A stretch of DNA of 64,000 nucleotides from Streptomyces sp. DSM 15324 (GCF_001514285.1 NZ_KQ949024.1:174681-238680); one strand, 5' to 3'; shown: positions 8,216 to 20,810, counted from the first letter of the stretch. Made by a program: numbers and translations. The notes: a model not told the origin generated them from the sequence alone.

Positions 8216-8986
8216 ATGATGGAACTCAAGACCCGGGCGTCGATCGACGCGATGTACGAAGCCGGACAGGTCGTCGCGCGGACCCTGACGGCGGTGCGCG
8301 AGGCGGCCGGCGTGGGTGTCTCCCTGCGGGAACTGGACGAGGTGGCGCGGGACGTCCTGCGGGAGGCGGGCGCCGACTCGCCCTTCCTCGGCTACCGCCC
8401 GTCCTTCGCGCCGACCCCGTTCCCCGCGGTGATCTGCGCCTCCGTGAACGACGCGATCGTGCACGGCATCCCCACCGGCCTGCGGCTGCGCGACGGCGAC
8501 CTCGTCTCCGTCGACTGCGGGGCACGGCTGGGCGGCTGGGTCGGCGACTCGGCGATCAGCTTCACCGTGGGCCGGGCACGCCCGGCGGACGTCCGGCTGA
8601 TCGAGACGGCGGAGCGGGCCCTGGCGGCCGGCATCGCGGCGGCGGTCCCCGGCAACCGCATCGGCGACATCGCCCACGCCGTCGGCACGGTGTGCCGCGC
8701 GGGCGGCTACGGCATCCCCGACGGCTTCGGCGGCCACGGCATCGGCCGCCAGATGCACGAGGACCCCGGGGTCCCCAACGAAGGCCGCCCCGGCCGGGGC
8801 CTGCGCCTGCGCGCCGGCATGGCGATCGCCATCGAGCCCATGCTCATCGCGAGCGGTCGCGACGACTGGCACACGGCCCCCGACGGCTGGACCCTCAGGA
8901 CGAACGACGGCTCCCGGGCGGCCCACACGGAGCACACGGTGGCCATCACGGAGGACGGCCCCAGGGTCCTGACGCAGAGGCGGTAG
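8216..8986 (+). CDS. map: Type I methionine aminopeptidase
   Basis: Metallo-peptidase of 256 aa that removes initiator methionine from nascent proteins. All five metal ligands are visible: Asp in SVDCGARLGG, Asp in GWVGDSAIS, His in GHGIGRQMHEDPG, Glu in AIAIEPM and Glu in HTEHTVAI. It begins MMELKTR. Streptomycetes usually encode more than one MAP, and this copy is paired with a divergent XRE regulator, which suggests an accessory, regulated form and not the housekeeping enzyme. The ATG appears to be at the transcription start (leaderless). Confidence 0.93.
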   Translation: MMELKTRASIDAMYEAGQVVARTLTAVREAAGVGVSLRELDEVARDVLREAGADSPFLGYRPSFAPTPFPAVICASVNDAIVHGIPTGLRLRDGDLVSVDCGARLGGWVGDSAISFTVGRARPADVRLIETAERALAAGIAAAVPGNRIGDIAHAVGTVCRAGGYGIPDGFGGHGIGRQMHEDPGVPNEGRPGRGLRLRAGMAIAIEPMLIASGRDDWHTAPDGWTLRTNDGSRAAHTEHTVAITEDGPRVLTQRR

Positions 8987-9203
8987 GACAGCCGGCCCGA
9001 AGAGGCGCGCGGTGGCCCTCCCGCGGAAGGCGGGCGGGGCGGCGGGCGGGGAACTGCGCGAGAACCCCCCACGCCCCGCACTCGCCCCACCGCACCGGCC
9101 CCTCAGGACATGCCGCCCCCCACCGATCGTGCAATCGTGGTGTAGCCCGGCACGGCCAGGGCACCCGTCCGCCCGGCCACGCACGTCGATCGAACGGAAC
9201 GCC

Positions 9204-11735
<2,532 letters not shown>

Positions 11736-11741
<6 letters not shown>

Positions 11742-13547
11742 CGCCGGACGCACGACCTGGGCCGAGCCGCCGCCGCGCCGTACGGTCTCTGCGGCGGCCA
11801 GCCACTTCCCGCCGGGCAGCCGCTGCACCCCGGTCGCCGCGCCGATCTCGGCGTTCAGCTTGAACGAGTGCCCGATCGCCTCCAGTCGGGACCGGACGCC
11901 GTCCGGGCTGGTGTCGTTGTAGAGGGCGGGTTCCATATCGGTCTGGGCCGCGTTGCGCTGGCTGACGCGGGGCGCGGCGATCGCGTCGACGAGCGGCAGG
12001 CCCCGGTCGAGGAACTCGGTGAGGGTCTGGAGCACGGTGGTGATGATGGTGGAGCCGCCGGGTGAACCGAGCGCGACCACCGGCCTGTCCTGCCGGTCCA
12101 GGACGATCGTCGGGGAAATGGAGGAGCGCGGCCGCTTGCCCGGGCCCGGCAGGTTCGGGTCGTGCACGGCCGGGTTGGCGGGGGCGAAGGAGAAGTCCGT
12201 CAGCTCGTTGTTGAGGAGGAAGCCGCGGCCCGGGACGGTGATCGCGCTGCCGCCGGTCTGCTCGATGGTGAGCGTGTAGGCGACGACGTTGCCCCACTTG
12301 TCGGCCACCGTCAGATGGGTGGTGTTCTCGCCCTCGTACGTCGTCGGCGCCGTCGTGCCGCCGGTGCCGCAGGCGGCCGGGTGGCGGGGGTCGCCGGGCG
12401 CGACGGGGCTGGTGAGCACCGCGTCGTCCTTGATGAGGCAGGCCCGCGAGTCGGCGTACCGCTGCGACAGCAGCGCTTGCGTCGGTACGTCCTCGAAGGC
12501 GGGGTCGCCGACCCAGCGCCCCCGGTCGGCGAACGAGATCCGGCTGGCCTCGATGTAGTGGTGCAGGTACTGGACCTCGCTCGCCTTCGCGAGGTCGGTG
12601 TTCTCCAGGATGTTGAGGGCCTCGCCGACGGTGGTGCCGCCGGAGGAGGAGGGGGCGATGGAGTAGACGCCGAGGCCGCGGTACGTCGTCCTGGTGGGCG
12701 CCTGGAGCTTGGCGCGGTAGGCGGCGAGGTCGTTGGTGGTCAGGGCGCCGGGCCGGGCCTTCCAGCCCGAGGCCGGGTCGACGGGCGGGTGGTTGACGGT
12801 GTCGACGACGTCCTCGCCGAGGTCGCCCCGGTAGAGCGCGGAGACGCCCGTGCGGCCCAGTTCCCCGTAGGTCCGCGCGAGGTCGGGGTTCTTGAACGTG
12901 GAGCCGACCGCAGGGAGCCGGCCGCCGGGCAGGAACAGCTTCGCGGTGTCCGGGAAGTAGCGGAAGCGGGTCTCGTTGGCGGCGGTCTGGGAGCGGAAGG
13001 TGTCGTCGACGGTGAAGCCCTCGCGGGCGATGCGCTCGGCGGGCTTCAGGACCGAACCGAGCGTGCGGCTGCCCCACTGGTCCAGTGCGGTGGCCCAGGT
13101 GGCGGGGGTGCCGGGGGTGCCGACGCTCAGGCCGCTGCTGACGGCGTCGGCGAAGGCGAGCGGGGCGCCGTTCTCCAGGAACAGGTTCGCGTCGGCGGTG
13201 AGCGGCGCCCGCTCACGGCCGTCGATGGTGTGCACGGTACGGGACTTGGCGTCGTAGTAGACGAAGTAGCCGCCTCCGCCGATGCCGGAGGAGTAGGGCT
13301 CGGTGACGCCGAGGGCGGCGGCGGTGGCGACGGCCGCGTCGACGGCGTTGCCGCCCTTGCGGAGCACCTCGATGCCGGCGGCCGAGGCGTCCGCGTCGAC
13401 GCTGGCGACGGCACCGCCGTACCCCACGGCGACGGGGACCTTCGCAGGGGTCGCTCTCCCGGCGGCGGGCGGCGCGGCGGCCCCCACCGTGACCACGGCG
13501 GCCGAGACCGCCAGGACCGACAGTTTCCGCGCGACAGGGCGACGCAT
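11736..13547 (-). CDS. ggt: Gamma-glutamyltransferase, secreted
   Basis: 603-aa Ntn-hydrolase that hydrolyses or transfers the gamma-glutamyl group of glutathione. A signal peptide is evident (basic start MRRPVARK, hydrophobic run, then APPAAGRA). The autoprocessing nucleophile threonine lies in ENTTHLTVADKWGN near residue 410, and the substrate-binding glycine-rich stretch GSPGGSTIITTVLQ follows. GGAGGT is 4 nt before the ATG. Its 3' end overlaps the convergent Clp gene by 6 bp (shared CTATGA), leaving no room for a conventional intergenic terminator. Confidence 0.92.
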
Positions 13548-13690
13548 CCGTACCTCCAGTCGGGAACCGTCCGCGCAGCGTAGCCAGATTCACAGGGCCC
13601 CGACAGGTGCCTTCCGGGCACTGTCATACGACTGCCACACCTCGAACACGGGTACGTCACAGGCATGTCCGCCCGCTACCATGCGCGCCC

Positions 13691-14437
13691 ATGAACGACG
13701 ACGTGCGCAACATCGTCCTGGGGGTCATCGCGACCGGTCTGAGCGCCGCGCTCGGCTGGGTGGCCCGGACCTACCTGTGGCGCCGGAAACTCCGGCGCAA
13801 GCAGGCCTTCTTCGGGCTCCCGGAACACTCCGAGTGCCTGCTCGTCGTCAACCGCGACGCGGGCAGCCCCGATCTCGCGGTGCACCGCCACGACGTCTTC
13901 GCGCTGCTGGAGCTCTCCGCGCTCATCAAGGACTGCGGGGCGGGCGCCGAGGTGGTCACCCAGGACGCGGCCCGGCAGGGGTTCGGGGAGCGGACGGAGT
14001 TCTGTGTGGGCGGCCCGGGGTCCAACCGGCGGATGGCGGCCCATCTCCAGGCGATGCTGCCGGGGGTGCGGGTCAACACCGACCGGGAGCCGGGGCCGGA
14101 CCGCCTCGCGTTCCGGATCGGCGAGCAGCAGTACCGGATGGACGCGGGCGTCACCGAGTACGTCCTGCTCGCCCGGCTGACGGCGGGTCAGCGACGGGAG
14201 CAGCGGCCGGTGTTCCTGTTCTGCGGGCAGCGCGCCATCAACAACCAGGCCGCCACCCGGTATCTCGTCCGGCACCACGAGCGGCTGGCCCGCAAGCACG
14301 GCGGCAACTCGTTCGTCCTGCTGCTGAAGGTCGTCAACTCGCAGGCGTACGGCCCCGATGTGGTCGAACTGGTCGAGGATGTGACCCGGGCGGCCCAGAC
14401 ACCGCTGCCTGCCGAACCAATCGTTACTCCCACGTAA
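13691..14437 (+). CDS. Membrane-anchored hypothetical protein
   Basis: 248 aa. An N-terminal transmembrane helix (about residues 8-26, IVLGVIATGLSAALGWVART) is followed by a basic stop-transfer RRKLRRK and a soluble cytoplasmic domain (LLVVNRDAGSPDLAVHRHDV, later RAINNQAATRYLVRHHERLA). The start at MNDDVRN was chosen because upstream codons are untypical; no strong ribosome-binding site precedes it. The soluble domain resembles streptomycete proteins described only as secreted or hypothetical, and I cannot assign a function. Confidence 0.75.
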   Translation: MNDDVRNIVLGVIATGLSAALGWVARTYLWRRKLRRKQAFFGLPEHSECLLVVNRDAGSPDLAVHRHDVFALLELSALIKDCGAGAEVVTQDAARQGFGERTEFCVGGPGSNRRMAAHLQAMLPGVRVNTDREPGPDRLAFRIGEQQYRMDAGVTEYVLLARLTAGQRREQRPVFLFCGQRAINNQAATRYLVRHHERLARKHGGNSFVLLLKVVNSQAYGPDVVELVEDVTRAAQTPLPAEPIVTPT

Positions 14438-14517
14438 CTCACTGACGGGTTACCCCCGGTAGGGCCACCGGTTACCGTCGGGTCACTTTTGCATCGCCGC
14501 ATGCCGAGGAGTGCCCC

Positions 14518-16092
14518 GTGGGACGACGACCGCACCGCAGGACCCTGCGCACGACCGCCGTCGGCGCCGTGTCCGCCTCCCTGGTCGCCGGAAGTGTCCT
14601 CGGTCTCGCCCCCGTCGCGCGGGCCACCGCGGGCGCGGTCCGGTACGTCGACATCGCCGGGGACGGCGGCACGGTCCTGAAAGCCAACGTGATCACCCCG
14701 GCCGGCGCCGACGGCACCCGCCGCTACCCGCTGATCGTGCTCCCCACCAGCTGGGGCTTCCCGCAGGTGCAGTATCTCGCCCAGGCGCAGCGGCTCGCCG
14801 ACGACGGGTACGTCGTGCTGAGCTACAACGTGCGCGGCTTCTGGCAGTCGGGCGGCGAGATCGATGTGGCGGGTCCGCGCGATGTGGCCGACGCGTCCCG
14901 GGTGGTGGACTGGGCACTCGCCAACACCCCGGCGGACGCCCGGCACATCGGGATGGCGGGCGTCTCCTACGGCGCGGGCATCAGCCTGCTGGCCGCCGCG
15001 CACGATCCGCGCGTCAAGGCCGTCGCCTCGCTCAGCGGCTGGGGCGATCTGCTCGACTCGATCTACTCCGGCCGCACCCAGCACCTCCACGCGGCCGCCG
15101 TGCTCGACACGGTGGGCACGGTCACCGGCCGGCAGAGCGCGGAGTCCCGGAAGATCTTCTCCGCCTTCTACGACTCCGACCTGTCGAAGGAAGAGGAGAT
15201 CGTCGCCTGGGGGGAGAAACGCTCCCCCGCGAGCTACCTGGACCGGCTCGACAAGAACGGCACCGCCGTGCTGATGGCCGGCGCCTGGGGCGACACCATC
15301 TTCCCGCCCAACCAGTCCGCCGCCTTCTACGAGCGCCTGTCCGGCCCCAAGCGGCTGGAGCTGCGCCCCGGCGACCACGCGACCGCCGAACTCACCGGTC
15401 TGTTCGGCGTGCCCAACGACGTGTGGACGGACACCCGGCGCTGGATGGACCACTACCTCAAGGGCGTCGACAACGGCATCGACCGCGAACGGCCCGTCCA
15501 GCTCAAGTCCCGCTCCACGGACGGCTACGAGGGCTACCCGGACTGGAAGTCGGTGGGCTCGACCCGCGAGAGGATCGCCCTCGCCGGCACGGCCACGGTC
15601 CACACGAACGTCGACTCGGGCGCCGACGGCGGGATCGTGTTCCTCTCCAGCATCCTCGACCAGGTGGCACGGGTCCCCCCGATGGCCTCGATCCCCCTGC
15701 TCCCCCGGTACTGGGCCGCCGTATGGCAGTCGGGGAAGTACCCCACGGCGCAACGCGTGCGGGGCACCGCCCGGTTGCACACCACGCTCACCCCGACCGA
15801 GGAGAGCGGCACCCTCGTCGCCTACCTCTACGACGTGGGGCCGCTCGGCCTCGGCAAGCTGGTCTCGCACGCGCCGTACACCTTCCACGGGCGGACGCCC
15901 GGAAAGCCGTTCGGTCTCGACCTGGAGCTGTTCTCCACGGCCTACGACGTCCCCGCAGGGCATCGACTGGCCCTGGTCGTCGACACGGTCGACCCGCTCT
16001 ACGTCGAGCACAACCCGTCCGGCGCGCGGCTGACCTTCTCCTCGCCGGCGACCGACCCGTCGTACGTGTCGGTCCCGCTGCGCGAGCAGTGA
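14518..16092 (+). CDS. CocE/NonD-family alpha/beta hydrolase, secreted
   Basis: 524 aa. Signal peptide (MGRRPHRRTLRTTAVGAVSA... ending near ARA). The catalytic peptidase S15/CocE domain has nucleophile Ser in GMAGVSYGAGIS near residue 160 and a likely acid/His pair around AGAWGDTIFPP and RPGDHATAE. A C-terminal jelly-roll (X-Pro dipeptidyl-peptidase C) domain covers about residues 350-524. GAGGAG precedes the GTG start. Such enzymes cleave X-Pro peptides, esters or amides outside the cell; the substrate is not predictable here. Confidence 0.87.
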   Translation: MGRRPHRRTLRTTAVGAVSASLVAGSVLGLAPVARATAGAVRYVDIAGDGGTVLKANVITPAGADGTRRYPLIVLPTSWGFPQVQYLAQAQRLADDGYVVLSYNVRGFWQSGGEIDVAGPRDVADASRVVDWALANTPADARHIGMAGVSYGAGISLLAAAHDPRVKAVASLSGWGDLLDSIYSGRTQHLHAAAVLDTVGTVTGRQSAESRKIFSAFYDSDLSKEEEIVAWGEKRSPASYLDRLDKNGTAVLMAGAWGDTIFPPNQSAAFYERLSGPKRLELRPGDHATAELTGLFGVPNDVWTDTRRWMDHYLKGVDNGIDRERPVQLKSRSTDGYEGYPDWKSVGSTRERIALAGTATVHTNVDSGADGGIVFLSSILDQVARVPPMASIPLLPRYWAAVWQSGKYPTAQRVRGTARLHTTLTPTEESGTLVAYLYDVGPLGLGKLVSHAPYTFHGRTPGKPFGLDLELFSTAYDVPAGHRLALVVDTVDPLYVEHNPSGARLTFSSPATDPSYVSVPLREQ

Positions 16093-16370
16093 TCTGCGAC
16101 CGGCGCCGGCCGGGCAGGGCTCTGTGACTTCCGCCCCCTACGGCCGGATTGCCGCGGAGAGTCCCCCACCACCTGGCAACAGCGTCCCCGGTTCTGCCGC
16201 CGCGGCGGTCGCGACCCCGGTTCTGGGGGATGAACGGCCCATCCTAGTCGCCCCCTTCAGTGCTTGAGAATCTTGGAGGAAACTATCCAGGGCGGCACCA
16301 CCCCAGGACACGACACGCACCCCGGGGACATAAGCCGTATTTACGTCGGGCTCCCCCGTCGGCCGGGAGC

Positions 16371-16790
16371 TCAGGCCTCGGCCACCTCGCCGTAGAGCTG
16401 GGACAGTTCGGGCACTCCGTTCGCCGCCCACTCGTGCCCGCACTCCACGACGTCGAACTCCCGCCCCGAGGTCAGCCGTACGACGGGCTGCCCGTCCGCC
16501 CGGAAGTCCCACACGGCGCCGGGCACGGTCCGCACGATGACGGTGCCCAGATAGAGCCCGGCGTCGTTGCCGAGCCAGAGCAGGGTCTCCTCGTCGTCGC
16601 GCCAGCGCGGCACCATCTGGTCGAGCGCCTCCAGCGAGGCTGCGGTGTCGTCCAGTCCGATCCCCGCCCGGGCCGCCTGGGAGCGCAGCAGCTCGCACTC
16701 GGAGAGGAGCTCCGCGACCCCCTCGGGGTCGGCGGCCAGGACCGCTTCGCCGTGCTTCTTGCGCTTGTTGCCCAGGAAAGGGATGTACAT
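16371..16790 (-). CDS. DUF6278-family protein
   Basis: 139-aa soluble protein starting MYIPFLGNKRKKHGE, with conserved elements ECELLRSQAARAGI and VVECGHEWAANGVPELSQLY. It matches the DUF6278 family of streptomycetes by recollection. Function unknown. It stands alone between a secreted hydrolase and a decayed SGNH hydrolase. The 278 bp upstream of it (16093-16370) holds no gene I can support. Confidence 0.7.
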   Translation of the reverse strand: MYIPFLGNKRKKHGEAVLAADPEGVAELLSECELLRSQAARAGIGLDDTAASLEALDQMVPRWRDDEETLLWLGNDAGLYLGTVIVRTVPGAVWDFRADGQPVVRLTSGREFDVVECGHEWAANGVPELSQLYGEVAEA

Positions 16791-16955
16791 ACGTCCAGCG
16801 TGTCATTCGCACCGGCGTACGCACCACAGGCGCGCGGGCGCATACGTACGGTCGAAACCCCGGCCCGCCCCCGCATGGCGCGTTGACCGGGGCGCGACCG
16901 CTGCCTAGCGTCGCGAGGCGCTGCCACGGGCCGGCTCCCGGGGCGCGCGCCGACC

Positions 16956-17934
16956 GTGCGCGGCGTCCGGCCGGCCTGGCCGCCCCTGCGCCCGCCGGGC
17001 TCCCCCGACAACGTCCGCACCGCGGCGCAGCCCGCACGGGCCAGGGGGCACGGCGGCGCCCTCGCCTTCCTCGTCACGAGCACCGGCGGCCGGACGGCGG
17101 GCGCGGCACCGCGCTCCATCCCCGGTGCCGCTGTCCTTCGGCGGCGCGCAGGGGGTCTGCGGTCCGCTGCCGTTCGCCGTGCCCGCGGACACGGATCTGC
17201 TGGTGAGCGTCCATCTGCCCGGCGCGGTGACCTGGCGGCCCTGGCAGGGCCTCGCGGTGCAGCGGTCGTACCTGAGCGGGCCGGGCGACCACACGGCGGA
17301 CGCGGACGGAAGGGCGTACCCCGCCGCGATCGGGACCTGGCCGCTGCTCACCAGGGTGGACGTGGGCGGCGGGCCCGGCGCGGTGGTCGGGCTCGGGGAC
17401 TCGATCACCGACGGCGACCGGTCCACGGTGGGGGCCGCTGCGCCGACGGGGCGCCCTCCCGCGCTACGGCGTCCTCCACGCGGGGATCGCGTCGAACCGG
17501 GTGACGGCCGACCGCTACCTCGGCGACGGGATCGCCCCGGTGGGCGGCGGGGTCGCCGCCCCGCACCGGCTGGACCGGGACGTCCTCGCACAGACCTCGG
17601 TCCGCGATCTGCGGGACGGGACGGCGGCCGCCGAGGGGGCCGCCGGGCTGCGGGAGATCGCCGGCCGGGCGCGGGCGCACGGGCTGTGGGTGCTCGGCGC
17701 GACGCTGCCCTCCCGCGGGGCTCTGCGCTCCGGCCGTGGAGGCCGGACGGGACGCGCTGGACGCCTGGATCCGGACCACCGGCGCCTTCCACGCCGTCCT
17801 CGGCCTCGACCGCGCCCTGCGCGACCCGGCCGCCCCGGAGCGCATGCTCGCCGCGCACGACAGCGGCGACCATCTGCACCCCGGGGACGCGGCTACGCGG
17901 CGCACGCCGAGGCGGTCGGCCTGCGGCTGCTGTG
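16956..17934 (+). pseudogene. SGNH/GDSL-family hydrolase, multiply frameshifted
   Basis: Pieces of one SGNH hydrolase are readable in sequence but in different frames. An N-terminal beta domain (FGGAQGVCGPLPFAVPADTD, HLPGAVTWRPWQGLAVQ) leads to the block I motif GLGDSITDG near 17400. The frame then changes after about 17440 (RYGVLHAGIASNRVTADRYL), again near 17730 (DALDAWIRTTGAFHAVLGLD), and again before the C-terminal GYAAHAEAVGLRLL. The Asn-containing block is missing between RVTADR and the AHGLWVLGATLP segment. At least three frameshifts and an internal loss make it non-functional. Confidence 0.75.
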
Positions 17935-17965
17935 AGCGCCGGACGTGCGGCCCGGACCGGGCGGC

Positions 17966-18745
17966 CTAGACGTCGAGGTCGACGACGACCGGCGCGTGGT
18001 CGGAGGCGCCCTTGCCCTTGCGCTCCTCGCGGTCGACGTAGGAGTCCTTGACGGCCTTCGCGAACGGTTCGTTGCCGTAGACCAGGTCGATGCGCATACC
18101 GCGGTTCTTGGGGAAGCACAGCTGGCGGTAGTCCCAGTACGTGAACGGATGGTCGTACTTCAGGGGCCTCGGGAGCACGTCGGACAGACCGGCCTCGCGC
18201 AGGGCGGCCAGGGCGGCGCGCTCGGCCGGGGTGACATGGGTGAGGCCCTCGAAGGCGGCCAGGTCGTACACGTCGTCGTCCGTCGGCGCCACGTTGTAGT
18301 CGCCGAGGACGGCGAACGGACGCCCGCCCGCCGCGTCGCCCGCGACGGCCGCCTTCAGGGCCTCGAACCACTGGAGCTTGTAGGCGTAGTGCGGGTGGTC
18401 CACCTCGCGGCCGTTCGGCACGTACACCGACCAGACGCGGACCGGGCCGCAGGTCGCGGAGATCGCCCGGGGCTCGACCGAGCCCTCGTAGCCCGGGTCG
18501 CCCGGCAGGCCCTTGACGACGTCCTCGATGCCCACCCGGGAGATCACCGCCACGCCGTTCCACCGGCCGGTGGCGTTGACCGTCGCCTCGTAGCCCAGCT
18601 CGCGCAACTGGTCGAAGGGGAACTGCTCCTCGGCCAGCTTGGCCTCCTGGAGGCACAGCACGTCCGTGCCGCTGCTCTCCAGCCAGGCCAGCAGCCGCGG
18701 CAGGCGGGCGGTGATCGAGTTGACGTTCCAGGTCGCGATGCGCAT
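17966..18745 (-). CDS. xthA: Exodeoxyribonuclease III
   Basis: 259-aa AP endonuclease / 3'-5' exonuclease of base-excision repair. Catalytic elements are MRIATWNVNSIT (Asn), LCLQEAKL (Glu), VLGDYNVAP (Asp-Asn) and the terminal SDHAPVVVDL (Asp-His). The start is the ATG before RIATWNV, preceded by GGGGG; ten upstream in-frame codons lack family similarity. It is on the opposite strand to the decayed hydrolase and 30 bp downstream of the MBL-fold gene, so the two may be co-transcribed. Confidence 0.93.
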   Translation of the reverse strand: MRIATWNVNSITARLPRLLAWLESSGTDVLCLQEAKLAEEQFPFDQLRELGYEATVNATGRWNGVAVISRVGIEDVVKGLPGDPGYEGSVEPRAISATCGPVRVWSVYVPNGREVDHPHYAYKLQWFEALKAAVAGDAAGGRPFAVLGDYNVAPTDDDVYDLAAFEGLTHVTPAERAALAALREAGLSDVLPRPLKYDHPFTYWDYRQLCFPKNRGMRIDLVYGNEPFAKAVKDSYVDREERKGKGASDHAPVVVDLDV

Positions 18746-18775
18746 GTCCCCCAACCTACCGGGCCCCACCGACAC

Positions 18776-19429
18776 TCACAGTGCCGTGCTCTCCCCGGCC
18801 GCCAGCCGCGCGTGCGGCGCGCCGCCGAGGGCGCCGATCTGGTTGTCGTAGATCGGGCGGGCGAGGTCGGTGAGCAGGGCGTCGTGGATGTCGTAGGCGC
18901 GCCGCGGCGCCACCTCGCGCACGTAGTCGATGACCTCGGAGATCTTGCTCCACGGGGCCATCACCGGGAGCATCAGCGTCTCGACGGACCGGTCGGGGAC
19001 GGTGAGGGCGTCGCCGGGGTGGAAGACGCGGCCGTCGTCGATCAGGTAGCCGACGTTGGTGATGCGCGGGATGTCCGGGTGGATGACGGCGTGCAGTTCG
19101 CCGTGGACCTCGACGTCGAATCCGGCCGCGCTGAAGGTGTCGCCGTGGCCGACGGTGTGCACGCGGCCCGGGAAGGCCGCCGAGATCTTCTCCGCGACCG
19201 CGCGCAGGGTCCAGATCTCCGTGGCCGGGTCGGCCTCCAGGGCCGCCCGCAGCCGCCCCTCGTCGAAGTGGTCCGGGTGCTCGTGCGTGACCAGGATCGC
19301 CTCGGCGCCCACCGCCGCGTCCGCCTCGCTGAACCCGCCCGGGTCGAGGACGAGCGTGCGCCCGTCCTTCTCCAGACGGACGCAGGAGTGGGCCTTCTTC
19401 GTGAGTTTCATGGTCGTCGTGCTCGTCAT
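18776..19429 (-). CDS. MBL-fold metallo-hydrolase
   Basis: 217-aa metallo-beta-lactamase-fold protein, UlaG/YtnP-like small type. The metal-binding motif is VTHEHPDHFDEG near residue 55, with further ligands in AVIHPDIP and near GRVFHPGDAL. The start is MTSTTTMKL, because GGGAGG lies 9 nt upstream; the ATG three codons before it is too close to that site. Substrate unknown. It lies between exonuclease III and the pcaL fusion, all on the minus strand. Confidence 0.88.
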   Translation of the reverse strand: MTSTTTMKLTKKAHSCVRLEKDGRTLVLDPGGFSEADAAVGAEAILVTHEHPDHFDEGRLRAALEADPATEIWTLRAVAEKISAAFPGRVHTVGHGDTFSAAGFDVEVHGELHAVIHPDIPRITNVGYLIDDGRVFHPGDALTVPDRSVETLMLPVMAPWSKISEVIDYVREVAPRRAYDIHDALLTDLARPIYDNQIGALGGAPHARLAAGESTAL

Positions 19430-19484
19430 GGGATCCATCCTCCCTCGTCCGTCGTCCGTCCTCCTGCGGTCCGGGCGGCGCGGC

Positions 19485-20810
19485 TCAGTCGACCGGGGTG
19501 GTCTCCTCCCGGATGATCTGCTGGGCCACCCGGAAGGCGCTGTTGGCCGCCGGTACCCCGCAGTACACCGCCGCCATCAGCAGCACCTCCTTGATCTCGT
19601 CGGGGGTCAGGCCGTTGCGCAGGGCGGCCCGGGTGTGGAAGGCGAGTTCGTCGAGGTGACCGCCGGCGACCAGCGCGGTCAGCGTGACACAGGAGCGCGA
19701 CCGCCGGTCGAGGCCGGGGCGGTCCCAGATCTCGCCCCAGGCGTAGCGGGTGATGAACTCCTGGAAGTCCCCCGAGAAGTCGTCGGCCTGGGACAGCGCC
19801 CGGTCCACGTGTGCGTCCCCGAGGACCTCGCGGCGCACCTTCAGACCGGCGTCGTACGGGTCCGGACGGCCCATGACCTGCGCCGGCTCCTCGATCGGGG
19901 CGGGCGCGATCTCGGCGATGGCCACCGGCTGCGGCGGCGGGCCCGCGGTGGGGACCGGGGTCTGGGTCGTCACCGCGCGGACGGGGATGCCCGGCACGGC
20001 CGTCTGCCCGGTCGCGGACTCGTAGACGGGCTGCCAGGCCGTGGAGAAGTGCCGCACCAACAGGTCGGTGACGGCGGCGGGCTGCTCCACCGGGACCAGA
20101 TGGGAGGCACCGGGTACGACGGCCAGGCGGGCGTCGGGGATGCCGGCGACCAGGGTGCGCGCCTCGGCGGGCCCGGTCACCTGGTCGTCGGAGCCGACGA
20201 GCACGAGCGTGGGGACGCCGATCCGGGCGAGTTCGGCGCGGACGTCGAACGCGGCGAGCGCCTCGCACGCCGCGATGTAGCAGCCGGGGTCGGTGGTGCG
20301 CACCATCTGCACGGCCCACTCGGTGATGGCGGGCTGTGCCGCCGCGAAACCGGCCGTGAACCAGCGGTCGGGCGAGGTGCGGGCGATGGGGTCGAGCCCG
20401 TTCGTCCGCACGATCACCCCGCGCTGACGGAACTCGTCCGCGGTGCCGAACCTCGGCGAGGCGGCGATCAGCCCCAGCGAGGCGACCCGTTCCGGGTGAC
20501 GCAGTGCCAGTTCCACGCCGACCGCGCCGCCCAAGGCGCAGCCCGCGTAGCCGAAGCGCTGCACCCCGAGCCCGTCGAGGGTGGCGAGCAGCCGCTCGGC
20601 GAGATCGGACACGGAGCCGGCCGGATAGGCCGGGGCGCCGCCGTGACCGGGCAGGTCGTACCGGAAGATCCGCCACTGCTGGGCCAGTTCGGGGACCTGC
20701 CGGTCCCACATGTGCCATGTGGTACCCAGGGAGGGGCCCAGGATCAGGACGGGAGCCTCTTCTGGCCCGTCAAAGCGGTATTGCAGGGTGTTCGACGGTG
20801 TCTCACTCAC
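19485..20810 (-). CDS. pcaL: 3-oxoadipate enol-lactonase / 4-carboxymuconolactone decarboxylase fusion
   Basis: 441-aa bifunctional protein of the protocatechuate branch of the beta-ketoadipate pathway. Residues about 1-260 form an alpha/beta hydrolase (PcaD) with oxyanion region LGPSLGTTWHMWD, acid LVGSDDQVTGP and His in PGASHLVPVEQP. A Pro-rich linker follows, then the PcaC decarboxylase domain at about 315-441 (DRRSRSCVTLTALVAGGHLDE). The nucleophile elbow reads YAGCALGGAVG, so the serine expected in GxSxG is alanine. It starts at a GTG only 32 bp from an IS110 transposase gene, and no other pca genes are in the window. Confidence 0.88.
   Translation of the reverse strand: MSETPSNTLQYRFDGPEEAPVLILGPSLGTTWHMWDRQVPELAQQWRIFRYDLPGHGGAPAYPAGSVSDLAERLLATLDGLGVQRFGYAGCALGGAVGVELALRHPERVASLGLIAASPRFGTADEFRQRGVIVRTNGLDPIARTSPDRWFTAGFAAAQPAITEWAVQMVRTTDPGCYIAACEALAAFDVRAELARIGVPTLVLVGSDDQVTGPAEARTLVAGIPDARLAVVPGASHLVPVEQPAAVTDLLVRHFSTAWQPVYESATGQTAVPGIPVRAVTTQTPVPTAGPPPQPVAIAEIAPAPIEEPAQVMGRPDPYDAGLKVRREVLGDAHVDRALSQADDFSGDFQEFITRYAWGEIWDRPGLDRRSRSCVTLTALVAGGHLDELAFHTRAALRNGLTPDEIKEVLLMAAVYCGVPAANSAFRVAQQIIREETTPVD

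Noticed and set aside
17945..19516. 523-codon plus-strand open frame
   Set aside because: Antisense to exonuclease III and the MBL hydrolase, both clearly real on the minus strand.
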